In this document: in pieces, positions 9,833 to 18,247 of the stretch | How the letters are laid out: the number at the start of each line of letters is the position of its first letter | How positions within the stretch are numbered: the first letter of the stretch is position 1 | NCBI GenBank assembly: GCA_035299065.1 | Contig: DATGXI010000002.1 | Span: 1-64,000, forward strand | DNA: 64,000 nt | Direction: 5' to 3' | Source: DASPJQ01 sp035299065 | GTDB lineage: Bacteria; Bacteroidota; Bacteroidia; Flavobacteriales_D; UBA2798 | Notes under the pieces: model-generated | Told to the model about the DNA's origin: nothing | The model's input: only the letters and a program-made list of their open reading frames with translations | Databases searched by the model: none | Made by a program: the position numbers and the translations under genes

Positions 9833-9875
9833 AGAAGTTAGATTTATTGTTGGAACCTCAATGAATCTAACTTCT
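9833..9875. terminator. Long hairpin between convergent genes
   Basis: 9833-9849 pairs with 9859-9875 at 16 of 17 positions, around a 9-nt loop, between the stop of the FISUMP gene and the stop of the opposing barrel gene. No long T-run follows on either side, so it may act as a bidirectional terminator or RNA-stabilising stem. A related sequence (AACTTCTGAAATC) recurs at 21698 after the transketolase gene. Confidence 0.5.
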
Positions 9876-9888
9876 GAAATCTCACTTA

Positions 9889-12339
9889 TTACTTGCCTAA
9901 TCCGCCTCCGCCACTTTTTACCCTGCCTTGTTCGTCTTCAGTAGCGGTGCTTCGTTTGCGCGGTTTCAAATCGGCTTTGCCAAAATTCCATGAAACAGCC
10001 ATGCGCACCACACGTGTTTCCCATTTGTTTTTGAAAACCGCATTTATGCCATCGCTAAGCACAATGTTGTTTTTAAGTGTATTGAAAATATCGCTCACGT
10101 TTATGTCAATTTGCAAGCCGGTTTTAGGGAACGATTTTTTTAATCCCCCGTCAATTGAATACATAGGGCTCATGTTAAAAATTCCGTAAATGGCTTTCGA
10201 ATTGTAATAACCCGAAAACTCAAGCTTAAAATCATGCTTGAACGAGTAGGCAAGTGACATCCACACATTGTACGTGAATTGACCGTTGTCAATGTTGGCC
10301 GTTTTATATGTTGTTTTAAACTCATTGTAAAAACCTGTAAAATTAAACATGATCATGAGTTTTTTAATGGGCATTCCTGTGCTTACATTCACATAATAAT
10401 TGCTATATCGGTCAAAATTGGCATTTGTCATAAATGATAGTTTAGTAGCCGTGTCCTGCTCAATTATTTCAGCCATATAATCTACGGTTAAATCAGTGCC
10501 AACAGTGGTAAACAAAAACTGCATGAACGTATGCGTTAAACTAATGCCATGGGTAAATTGCGGTTTTAAAAACGGATTTCCCTTCATAAAACTGTATTGG
10601 TCGGCAAAGTACAGGAACGGATTTAAATCCTGGTAACTTGGGCGGTCAATACGCCTGCTATAGGCTAAGTTCAGGTTGTTGCTGCTGTCAATGTCCCAAC
10701 CTAAATTGGCGCTTGGAAATAAATTCACGTATTGGCGTGTTACGGTTGAGTCAAGTGTTTTTGAAAAACCTTCGTTCCACGTATGCTCAGTACGCAACCC
10801 CAATGTAATACTGGTTTTTTTATTTTGTTTACTAAGGTTTACATAAGCGGCATTAATGTTTTCATTGTACCTGAAATCGTTGCTGCGGCTTGAGTCGTAA
10901 CTTATGGCCCCGCTGGCATCAACCAATTCAAATTTTATGGCATTGTCAGTACTTACGTAACTCGATTTTGCACCGCATTCAAAATTGGTGGTTTTACCAA
11001 TGGGCATGCTGTAATCAATTTTACCTGCATAAATATTTACATCTGAAAAATTGGAGCTGCGCACGTCCTGCGGTGTTAATATTTCATTGCTGTTGGCATC
11101 GTAATAACGGGTAAAATATTTTCCGGCATTATCGGCCTTAAAAGGTGAAAAATCAAAATCAACGTTCAGTTTTTTCAGGCCCAGTGAATCAAAGGTGTGC
11201 GCAAAATTCAGGTTCGCTGTAAAGTTTGACGAGGGGGTTTCATGCGTATTGGTTGCAACCAGTGTTGAAAATCCCATGGGATTGTAACCAACCACCTGTG
11301 TTGTATTGGTCATTACCTCGCTACCCGGTGCTGTAAACCCCTTTACCAAAAAACCAAGCGTTGATTTTTGGGTAAGAAAAAAATCAGTTCCAAATTTATA
11401 GCTGTGGCTAATGTTGTGTGATTTGTTTTCAAAATATTGGTCAAAAACCGTAAGCCCGTTTTCATTGGGTATATCACGTATAAAATAATTCCTGTCGCCA
11501 CGCACACCGTTGTTATAACCATAACCGCCAAAAACGTTCAATGATTTATTCCGGTAATTGGCCTGTGCGCCCACATTGCTTTTGTGGTACCAGCCATAAC
11601 CACCTGCAACACGTACCGACCCGTTGTAGCCTTTTGTTTTTAATTTTTTGGTACGTATATTAATTACACCGGCAGTTCCGGCAGCATCATATTTTGCTCC
11701 GGGGTTATTAATAATCTCAATCGTTGCAATGGTACTGGCTGGTAAACTTTTCAGGTAATTCATCAGTTGGTCCTGGGTCATGTAAGTAGGCTTGTCATCA
11801 ATAAAAATCATGATGTTGGTTTTTCCCTTCAACGTCAAATTTTGGTTCTGGTCAATGGAAACACCGGGTGCACGTTTCAACACTTCATAAGCCGTGCTGC
11901 CTGATGAAACCGGGCTGTTGTCAGGTGTCAGAATTATTTTTCCGGCCTGCATATCAATAAATTTTTTGCGCGTAACAATTTCCACTTCACCCAACATACC
12001 TGGTGCAGGCGTGGTCAGTTTTATTTCGCCTGCATTAAATGTTTTGTTTGCAGTTGTAATGTCAAATGGTGCCGAGTAGTATTTGGTGTATCCCACAACA
12101 TCAGCCGTAAGCATAAAACGGCCTGTATCGGCAAATTGTATATCAAAATTTCCAAGGCTATCGGTAAGTGCCCCTTTAATCAACGTAGTGTCAGCGGCAT
12201 TCACCACTAAAACAGTTGTAAACGGCACACCGGCCAGTTTTTCGTCTACAATTTTTCCTGTTACACGGTATTCATTTGTTTTTTTACCAGCCATTGCGGG
12301 TATAAAACACACGGCAAAAATCAAGGTTAATAGCTTCAT
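9889..12339 (-). CDS. Outer-membrane beta-barrel, TonB-dependent-receptor-like
   Basis: 816 residues with a signal peptide (cut near AMAGKK). Residues ~25-110 form a carboxypeptidase-regulatory-like beta-sandwich (VTGKIVDEKLAGVPFTTV), a normal N-terminal module of Bacteroidota receptors. Residues ~115-235 are a plug domain (EVLKRAPGVSIDQNQNLTLKG, then PGAKYDAAGTAGVINI). The rest is a barrel of the OMP_b-brl_3 type ending in a basic, glycine-rich tail rather than the usual terminal aromatic residue. No SusD-like partner gene is adjacent, so a polysaccharide-uptake role is not supported. Substrate unknown. Confidence 0.85.
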   Translation of the reverse strand: MKLLTLIFAVCFIPAMAGKKTNEYRVTGKIVDEKLAGVPFTTVLVVNAADTTLIKGALTDSLGNFDIQFADTGRFMLTADVVGYTKYYSAPFDITTANKTFNAGEIKLTTPAPGMLGEVEIVTRKKFIDMQAGKIILTPDNSPVSSGSTAYEVLKRAPGVSIDQNQNLTLKGKTNIMIFIDDKPTYMTQDQLMNYLKSLPASTIATIEIINNPGAKYDAAGTAGVINIRTKKLKTKGYNGSVRVAGGYGWYHKSNVGAQANYRNKSLNVFGGYGYNNGVRGDRNYFIRDIPNENGLTVFDQYFENKSHNISHSYKFGTDFFLTQKSTLGFLVKGFTAPGSEVMTNTTQVVGYNPMGFSTLVATNTHETPSSNFTANLNFAHTFDSLGLKKLNVDFDFSPFKADNAGKYFTRYYDANSNEILTPQDVRSSNFSDVNIYAGKIDYSMPIGKTTNFECGAKSSYVSTDNAIKFELVDASGAISYDSSRSNDFRYNENINAAYVNLSKQNKKTSITLGLRTEHTWNEGFSKTLDSTVTRQYVNLFPSANLGWDIDSSNNLNLAYSRRIDRPSYQDLNPFLYFADQYSFMKGNPFLKPQFTHGISLTHTFMQFLFTTVGTDLTVDYMAEIIEQDTATKLSFMTNANFDRYSNYYVNVSTGMPIKKLMIMFNFTGFYNEFKTTYKTANIDNGQFTYNVWMSLAYSFKHDFKLEFSGYYNSKAIYGIFNMSPMYSIDGGLKKSFPKTGLQIDINVSDIFNTLKNNIVLSDGINAVFKNKWETRVVRMAVSWNFGKADLKPRKRSTATEDEQGRVKSGGGGLGK

Positions 12340-12842
12340 AGGTCCTGCTTTAGTTGTAGGCTGACGGTTAAAAGTACCGGTTTGTTACAGGAATAACTCA
12401 AATTCTACATAAAAGTAACAGGCAAGTGATAAATGGTAAGTAAAAATTATTCGTGATAGTTATTGGTGATTCAGGGCTAATCAACAAAGCCTGTAAAAGG
12501 CGTAAATATAATTTTGGCGTCCTCCCCTCAGTTTTGAAATCATAGTTTTGAAATCAAAAACCAGCAAACTTCGGGGCCGGGCTGTCGCTCATACTCCTCC
12601 CCTCAAAAGAGCGTAAACCTTCGGTAGTACCTCAGCAACTTACATTCTTTTGAGGGTGCGGGGTAATCCGCTCCATCCCTGGCCGGGTTATCCGGTTAAA
12701 ATAAAGTTAACCCGTTTGCTTGGGGTGTTTGAACGCTTCCTCCCATTTAAAACCCGCAGCCTGCGTAGCTCCTCTTTTGCGTCTTGCGTCTGAAAGCTGG
12801 TCTTGGCCAGATTTTTGTATCTTACACACCAAATCAAACGCA
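12340..12842. other. 503-bp intergenic region between divergent genes
   Basis: It contains the upstream region of the barrel gene, a short direct repeat of AGTTTTGAAATCA (12532-12544 and 12546-12558, approximately), and the structured element at 12575-12684. Bases 12720-12842 are formally open in frame with the next gene but encode a Cys/Trp-rich, non-signal-like stretch, so I treat them as non-coding leader. No convincing promoter was found. Confidence 0.6.
12575..12684 (-). ncRNA. Structured intergenic element, copy B
   Basis: Read on the - strand: outer GGCC (12681-12684), module AGGGATGGAGCGGATTACC, a 17-bp imperfect hairpin (12640-12656 with 12600-12616, 15 of 17 matching), second module GAGGAGTATGAGCGACAGCCC, closing GGCC (12575-12578). 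The same order of parts is found at 25839-25954. It may be a member of an abundant Bacteroidota RNA/repeat family such as Flavo-1, but I cannot check this. Confidence 0.6.
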
Positions 12843-13862
12843 ATGAACCGCATTTTTACACTCAGTTTATTACTGGCAGGTTTAACATTAAACGCGCAAA
12901 AAGTAACCCCAGGCATAAGCGCAGCACAATTCAAAACCAAACTTCCGGGCATTCTTCCTGAAAAAACAACTTACAATGAAAGTATTTCCCGCGATGAAAA
13001 AATGGGACACTTTAATGGTACATGGTATTTTGATTTTAAAAATGACACCATGCAGTCGGCAACGTATAGCGATAATTTAGGCAAAAAACCGCCTGTTGGT
13101 AGTTTTTCCACCTACATGAAATACTATAGTTACTTCCAAAAGGACATGGGCAGGCCAATAAGAACAGTAACACCCAAAGATTCTATATTAAGTCCCGATC
13201 GTAAACGCCTTGAAAATATTGACACTGTTGCCTGTGGTATGTGGCGCAACAGGCACACGTTAATTGTTATGGGAATTTACTTTACCGGCAATTATAAAGT
13301 TAAGCTTGATCCGGGTGACATGGCTTCGCAAAAGAACATCAACGGCCCGGTGAGTATGGACTATTATGTTTTTACCATTCGTTGTTTGCCTTTAAATGAT
13401 CCAAAAGCGCCTGATGCCTGGCAATTTTATCCCGGTATGCATGTAAACCAGTTTATGAAAACCATTCCGGAGTTATTTCCAAACGGCTTAGGCGTAAACG
13501 GTCAGTTCAATGTGAGTGAACGCAAAATTGGTTTGGAAGGAAATCGTTCCTATACCTTTAAAGCCGACAAGCTTGACTGGACCAACTGGAACCACTATGC
13601 AGGTAAGTGTGATGAAGTAACGCATAATAACTTAGTGCGTTCAACCAATGCCATTATTGCTGAGTATACTAAAGTTTATGGTAAGCCAACCGCAATGAAC
13701 AATGATGTTAAGTTCAATAAAAATGAAATGTTAAGCCCCGTTGAAGGTAATTTAAAAGCTACGTGGGATAAAGGTACCTTTACAATTGATATTTCATACC
13801 GCCAATTGAGCGGAAAGGGAACGTGTGACCTCTTAATTAATGTGGAAGAGAAGTTGAAGTAG
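12843..13862 (+). CDS. Exported protein of unknown function, two divergent repeats
   Basis: The ATG at 12843 starts a good signal peptide (MNRIFTLSLLLAGLTLNAQ); upstream in-frame codons were not used. The 339-residue product is not a family I know. It appears to be built of two related halves: ISAAQFKTKLPGILP near residue 26 corresponds to MHVNQFMKTIPELFP near residue 200, and FQKDMGRPIRTVTP plus LSPDRKRLENIDT correspond to YTKVYGKPTAMNND plus LSPVEGNLKATWD. This suggests a duplicated alpha/beta domain of ~150 residues exported to the periplasm. It stands alone between a divergent barrel gene and a convergent T9SS gene. Confidence 0.7.
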   Translation: MNRIFTLSLLLAGLTLNAQKVTPGISAAQFKTKLPGILPEKTTYNESISRDEKMGHFNGTWYFDFKNDTMQSATYSDNLGKKPPVGSFSTYMKYYSYFQKDMGRPIRTVTPKDSILSPDRKRLENIDTVACGMWRNRHTLIVMGIYFTGNYKVKLDPGDMASQKNINGPVSMDYYVFTIRCLPLNDPKAPDAWQFYPGMHVNQFMKTIPELFPNGLGVNGQFNVSERKIGLEGNRSYTFKADKLDWTNWNHYAGKCDEVTHNNLVRSTNAIIAEYTKVYGKPTAMNNDVKFNKNEMLSPVEGNLKATWDKGTFTIDISYRQLSGKGTCDLLINVEEKLK

Positions 13863-13874
13863 TTTTAAATAGTA

Positions 13875-16037
13875 TCATTTAACCACAATGAATTTTCCAG
13901 TAAAAACGTTGTTATCAATATCGGCACACGAAATAATATAAGTTCCGCTTTGTAAATTATGCCCCAGTGTAAAAACCGTACTTTTTAAGTTGTAATGAGC
14001 AACGCGGTTTCCCGCAATATCGGTAACGGTTATTTCGGTTAATGGTTTTTCAGCACGTATAGTAATGTTGTCCTTGCCCGGATTTGGAAAAACCTGCAAT
14101 TGGTTTAATGTGTGATTTTCATTTTCATGCATTCCAACTGTTGTTGTGTTGATTAATTTCCACGCGTTGTTGGTGCTTATTCCACACATGTACCAAAGGG
14201 CATTGTCATATACAGTGGTTGATTGTGCGTGGCGTGTCCCGGCAGGCCAGTTACCTGTTGTGCTTTTTAGTTCATGCCATTCCGCACCGTTTTCTGAATA
14301 CCAAACATCATTCATTTCAAGGCCGGTAGCAACACCTCCCATTAACCACATTTTGTGATCAAACCAGGCGGTGGTGTGCCAATACCTTCCTGTCCATGGT
14401 GCGCACGCATTTACCAATGTCCAGTTAACTCCGTCCGTTGTTTTCCAAACATCGTTATACGACCGCCTGTCACGTTCATTTGATCCGCCAAGCACCCATA
14501 AGGTTGAACTATCATCAACCACGTAATTTATTTGCATTCCGCGTCCTTTCCACGGTGCATCGGGCAATTGCGTCCAGTTTATTCCATCGCTGCTTTCCCA
14601 TACTTCAGCCAAAGGTTCGCCCGAACAAATTTCACCGCCAAACATCAGCAGTTTATTGTTAAGCCAGGCGTAATTGGCATTGTTGCGCTTGGCATATCCG
14701 GCAATTGTGTCTTGAGTCATTAACCAGTTAACACCATCATTTGTTTTCCATACATCAGTTAAACAGCCCGATTGTGGATCGCCACCTATAACCCACATAA
14801 GTGAATTAGTACTTATCCACGCACCACAATGGCGGGGTGGCCACGGTGCGTTATTGACAAAATTCCAGTTTAACCCGTCAGTAGAATTCCACACTTCATT
14901 GTGTGTGTTGAGTGGTGGATGAAAAGGAGGATCCCAACCACCCAGCAACCACATTTTATTATCAAAGTTCAGCAAACCGGCACCATCTTTCGCATTGAAC
15001 GGTAAACTGTCTGCCACTTCAACCCAATCGTATTCACTTACCGAAAAAATTCCCGTTGACAATCGTTTTGTCGTGTCGGCCCTGTCGGTTACCCTTACTT
15101 CAACTAACGTACCGGGCGCAAAGGTCATGTTCACGTACAAATAACTTTCATACGCCATACCAGAATGAACTGCAGTAGTCCATGAACCGTTATTTAATCG
15201 ATATTCCACCAAAACGGAGTCACTTATTTGAGTTGTGTCGTATTCCCAGTACACAAGTAAATTAGACCCCTGAACATACGCTTGATTATGTTTTGGTTGG
15301 GTGAAAAAAAACGGATTGTTTTCAAACCAAAGCAAATCGATGTGTTGTTGGTTAAGGGCCCGGTTATACAAACGCACATCATCAATCAATCCGTTAAATT
15401 TGTAGGGCGATGCGCTAAAAACCATGTTCACGGCATCTCCCAATGAGCCGTTGTAAGATGAATTCAGACTCATGGTGTGTTCAATATGATTTATATAAAT
15501 GCGAAACGTATCATCATGGCGCAACAACACAAAATGAGACCAGGCACCATTGGTAAATTGCCCGGCAACACCTTCTCCAACCGCGTTTGATGTTTGACCG
15601 GTTCCATTCCAATAAGCAAAACTTTGGTAATAATTTTGCATATAATTGTCAAGATAAAACTGGTTGTGGCTGCTCAGCTGTAATTCAAAATTGGCCGTAG
15701 TATCTGTTGGTGATTGTTTACTTGAAAACAGGTTTTGAATACCAGGTTCATTGGTTTTGAACCAAAAACCAATGGTGAAATCTCCGGTAATGGGGGCAAA
15801 TTCCGTGACAGGAAAGGTTAAAGAATCGCTTATGCCGTTTAGTTCAAGGGCTGCATTTAAATTTCCAAATCGGTCAATGCTGTACGTTCCGCTACCTGAT
15901 AAAATATGATTTCCCATTCCGGAAACATCGTTTAGGTTTCCGTTAAATGTGTAGTGTGCTTTTAAACTGTCGCTTAGCAATTGGCCGTTCAGTATATGAG
16001 CGGAAATAAGGAATAAACAACAAAGAAATAATTTCAT
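13875..16037 (-). CDS. LamG-Kelch secreted protein with T9SS sorting domain
   Basis: 720 residues, signal peptide cut near LNGQ. Residues ~25-240 are a LamG/concanavalin-A-like jelly roll (HYTFNGNLND at the start, FNGLIDDVRLYNRAL at the end). Residues ~255-330 are Ig/fibronectin-like. Residues ~330-620 contain Kelch-type propeller blades with the signatures MWLLGGW, MWVIGGD, LLMFGGE, LWVLGGS and MWLMGGV. The last ~75 residues (VFPNPGKDNITI ... GKFIVVK) are a type A T9SS sorting domain. A glycan- or matrix-binding surface protein is likely. The gene is monocistronic; its 3' end faces the + strand gene 12 bp away. Confidence 0.88.
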   Translation of the reverse strand: MKLFLCCLFLISAHILNGQLLSDSLKAHYTFNGNLNDVSGMGNHILSGSGTYSIDRFGNLNAALELNGISDSLTFPVTEFAPITGDFTIGFWFKTNEPGIQNLFSSKQSPTDTTANFELQLSSHNQFYLDNYMQNYYQSFAYWNGTGQTSNAVGEGVAGQFTNGAWSHFVLLRHDDTFRIYINHIEHTMSLNSSYNGSLGDAVNMVFSASPYKFNGLIDDVRLYNRALNQQHIDLLWFENNPFFFTQPKHNQAYVQGSNLLVYWEYDTTQISDSVLVEYRLNNGSWTTAVHSGMAYESYLYVNMTFAPGTLVEVRVTDRADTTKRLSTGIFSVSEYDWVEVADSLPFNAKDGAGLLNFDNKMWLLGGWDPPFHPPLNTHNEVWNSTDGLNWNFVNNAPWPPRHCGAWISTNSLMWVIGGDPQSGCLTDVWKTNDGVNWLMTQDTIAGYAKRNNANYAWLNNKLLMFGGEICSGEPLAEVWESSDGINWTQLPDAPWKGRGMQINYVVDDSSTLWVLGGSNERDRRSYNDVWKTTDGVNWTLVNACAPWTGRYWHTTAWFDHKMWLMGGVATGLEMNDVWYSENGAEWHELKSTTGNWPAGTRHAQSTTVYDNALWYMCGISTNNAWKLINTTTVGMHENENHTLNQLQVFPNPGKDNITIRAEKPLTEITVTDIAGNRVAHYNLKSTVFTLGHNLQSGTYIISCADIDNNVFTGKFIVVK

Positions 16038-16127
16038 TGCCCGTATATTTTTTTATGATTGTTTACCCGCATTATTCCTTATTCAGATCTTTAGCTAAAA
16101 CAATACCTTGTTAAAACCAAACACTAA

Positions 16128-16228
16128 CCGGGTCGCCTCGTTCTATCCGCTCTCGTCCCTCTTCACATTCAAAACTAATCCGCCCGAAGTCCCCAATTCG
16201 AAATTCGAAATTCGAAATTCGAAATTCG
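16128..16228 (-). repeat. Tandem heptanucleotide array and possible decayed copy of the structured element
   Basis: 16195-16228 is a short tandem array of AAATTCG (about four and a half units) just after the NlpC gene stop. Adjacent bases 16128-16194, read on the - strand, contain GACTTCGGGCGGATTAG and AGGGACGAGAGCGGATAG, which resemble the two modules of the elements at 12575 and 25839 but lack their AGCCCG ends. A related CGAAATTCG motif lies at 27865-27887. Confidence 0.45.
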
Positions 16229-16231
16229 GAA

Positions 16232-17002
16232 TTACTCAATTCGTTTAATTATCCTCAACTTATGCGAATACTTCTTCGTCTCTTCGTTGTAAATTCCCTG
16301 GTGGTCCAGTTTGTCAATGCGCACTTTTCCCGATGCGTGAATGATATTTCCGTTAGCCAGTACAATTCCTACGTGCACAATTCGCCCTTCATCGTTGTCA
16401 AAAAAAGCCAAATCGCCTTCCTGGGCTTCTTCCACAAAATCCAGTAACGTTCCTATTTCAGCCTGTTGATACGCATCACGTGGTATAACTTTACCGGCCA
16501 TTAAAAAACTCATTTGCGTGAGGCCTGAACAGTCAATTCCCAAAGGAGACCTGCCGCCCCACAAATACGGTGCATTCAAATATTCACGCGCGTATTGTGA
16601 AGGGTGCAACGTTGCGGTAGGTATTTGCGATTGTAAATCCACTTTTAGTTTTGTAAGTACATGTTCGTGCACAAAACTTCCTTTAACCAAATACGCTTTT
16701 CCACCTGTAATGCTTGCGGGTGTAATATCACTGCTTAACCGGTCAAATAAATTTTTTTCCATTTGCAGGAAAGCAATTTTATTGATCACAACATATTGCT
16801 TATTGTCAATAAAGGCTTCGTACCCGTCAAGCGCAATTTTTATTTTTGTCCACTTGCGCCCACGTTCAAGAATGTAAAAATGTTCGCCCAACAACAACTG
16901 GGTAACCATTTGGCTGCTGTCAGCCGGCTCTTCACGGCAGGGTACTATGCTAACACTGGCAATGCCGTACAAAGGTGGTTCTATGATTTTTTTTCCGGCC
17001 AA
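16232..17002 (-). CDS. NlpC/P60 cell-wall endopeptidase with SH3-type domain
   Basis: 256 residues from a TTG start at 17002, chosen because no ATG precedes the first domain. Residues ~13-75 are a bacterial SH3-like domain (IVPCREEPADSSQMVTQLLL, then GYEAFIDNKQY). Residues ~130-256 are NlpC/P60 with catalytic Cys158 in DCSGL, His210 in VHVG and a third polar residue His222 in IIHASG. These enzymes cleave D-Glu/diaminopimelate bonds in murein peptides. No signal peptide is visible, which suggests cytoplasmic murein-peptide recycling, as for YkfC-like enzymes. The TTG immediately follows the TAG stop of the upstream gene and is in the same frame, so translation is probably coupled. Confidence 0.85.
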   Translation of the reverse strand: MAGKKIIEPPLYGIASVSIVPCREEPADSSQMVTQLLLGEHFYILERGRKWTKIKIALDGYEAFIDNKQYVVINKIAFLQMEKNLFDRLSSDITPASITGGKAYLVKGSFVHEHVLTKLKVDLQSQIPTATLHPSQYAREYLNAPYLWGGRSPLGIDCSGLTQMSFLMAGKVIPRDAYQQAEIGTLLDFVEEAQEGDLAFFDNDEGRIVHVGIVLANGNIIHASGKVRIDKLDHQGIYNEETKKYSHKLRIIKRIE

Positions 17003-17299
17003 CTATTCAAATTTAATTGGGTTTTGTAAAAAATCGGTAAAGAATATGGCTACCAAACCAAGAATGAGAATGACAATGCCCATGAAAAAATAAGCTGTAC
17101 GTTTTTTGTTGTTTGCGTCAAGGCTGTTGGCAAACTTTCGTGATAAACTTCCCAATGGATTAAACGCAGCGCTTCGCAGGCTGGTTTTTTCCTCGTGTTC
17201 TTTTGGCCCAAAAAGGAATCGGGCATTGTACACCGATCCCAGCACAAGTATAATTCCTGAAACAAATAGAAGCGTTAAAAAAATGTAGTTTAAAGCCAT
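17003..17299 (-). CDS. Small membrane protein, two transmembrane segments
   Basis: 98 residues with hydrophobic helices at ~3-25 and ~68-90 and a charged loop (FGPKEHEEKTSL, FANSLDANNKKRT) between them. The family is not recognised. It is directly followed, with no spacer, by the NlpC/P60 gene in the same frame, and a terminator for the upstream peroxiredoxin gene lies just before its start, so the pair probably has its own promoter or relies on read-through. Confidence 0.65.
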   Translation of the reverse strand: MALNYIFLTLLFVSGIILVLGSVYNARFLFGPKEHEEKTSLRSAAFNPLGSLSRKFANSLDANNKKRTAYFFMGIVILILGLVAIFFTDFLQNPIKFE

Positions 17300-17301
17300 A
17301 T

Positions 17302-17338
17302 AAAAAAAGGAGTCCTGACTGGTTTCCCAATCAGGACT
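17302..17338 (-). terminator. Intrinsic terminator of the peroxiredoxin gene
   Basis: On the - strand AGTCCTGA (17338-17331) pairs with TCAGGACT (17318-17311) around a 12-nt loop and is followed by CC and seven T residues (17308-17302). It lies 26 bp after the peroxiredoxin stop and a few bases before the next gene on that strand. Confidence 0.75.
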
Positions 17339-17363
17339 TAAAATTACAAATTATTTACGTTGG

Positions 17364-17996
17364 TTAGTGTTTTGCAAGGTACTCAGCTACACCGGCATGC
17401 GTGTCTTTTAACGCGCTATCGCCTTTTTTCCAGTCAGCCGGGCAAACTTCACCGTTCTCTTCAAAGTACTGCAATGCATCAACCATACGAAGGGCCTCTT
17501 CAACACTGCGTCCCAATGGGAACATGTTTACCACCTGGTGCATAACCACGCCTTTTTTGTCAATCAGGAATAAACCGCGGTAAGCAATCATTGGTCCTGT
17601 TGCAATCAATTCGCCATTGTCGCCATAATCATACTCGCCAGCCAAAACACCAAATGCATCGGCAACGGTTTTTGAGGTATCGGCAACAATTGGGTACGTT
17701 ACACCTTTAATTCCGCCATGGTCTTTGCTCATTTGCAACCAACCCCAATGGCTTTCTTCGGTATCGGTTGAGCAGGCAACAACAGCAACGTTGCGCTTTT
17801 CAAACTCACCTAATTTTGCCTGGAATGCGTGCAATTCGGTTGGACATACAAACGTGAAATCTTTTGGATAAAAGAAAAACAAAACATGTTTTTTGCCAAT
17901 GAACTGATCCAATGAAAAGTCATCGACAACTGAGCCGCCATCAACAACAGCTTTTGCTTTGAATGAAGGGGCTTTTTTTCCTACTAATACTGACAT
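17364..17996 (-). CDS. Typical 2-Cys peroxiredoxin (AhpC/TSA family)
   Basis: 210 residues. The peroxidatic Cys51 lies in the invariant PKDFTFVCPTE motif, and the resolving cysteine is in VCPADW at about residue 185, as in typical 2-Cys Prx1/AhpC enzymes. It reduces hydrogen peroxide and organic hydroperoxides in the cytoplasm, using thioredoxin or a dedicated reductase; no ahpF is adjacent. It is transcribed alone: 250 bp of non-coding DNA lie upstream and a terminator lies downstream. The upstream region carries an inverted repeat CTCTAGT/ACTAGAG (18035-18063). Confidence 0.95.
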   Translation of the reverse strand: MSVLVGKKAPSFKAKAVVDGGSVVDDFSLDQFIGKKHVLFFFYPKDFTFVCPTELHAFQAKLGEFEKRNVAVVACSTDTEESHWGWLQMSKDHGGIKGVTYPIVADTSKTVADAFGVLAGEYDYGDNGELIATGPMIAYRGLFLIDKKGVVMHQVVNMFPLGRSVEEALRMVDALQYFEENGEVCPADWKKGDSALKDTHAGVAEYLAKH

Positions 17997-18034
17997 AGTG
18001 TAAATAATTTTAAGTTATAGATTTAGTTTTTGGT

Positions 18035-18063
18035 CTCTAGTCATAAATTTTTAGTCACTAGAG
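18035..18063. repeat. Inverted repeat upstream of peroxiredoxin
   Basis: CTCTAGT (18035-18041) and ACTAGAG (18057-18063) are perfect inverted copies separated by 15 nt, and TAGTCA occurs twice inside. It lies 38 bp upstream of the peroxiredoxin start and could be an operator or a degenerate intergenic repeat. Confidence 0.35.
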
Positions 18064-18247
18064 GTGAGGGTGTGTGTATGGGGTGCGTGGTTCAAAATTC
18101 GGTAACTTTTTATAAGTGCGTTGTAAAGACCTTATATTTTTTCTTAACGGCTTAAAAGTAAAGGAATTTTGCAAAATGAACAGCCAACTATTTGAAAACT
18201 TTGGCGTTTAACGGGTTATGAAGCCATAAGCGGCTTATTTTTAGGGT

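Noticed and set aside
12720..12842. N-terminal extension of the exported protein at 12843
   Set aside because: The in-frame extension is not signal-like, and the ATG at 12843 starts a normal signal peptide.
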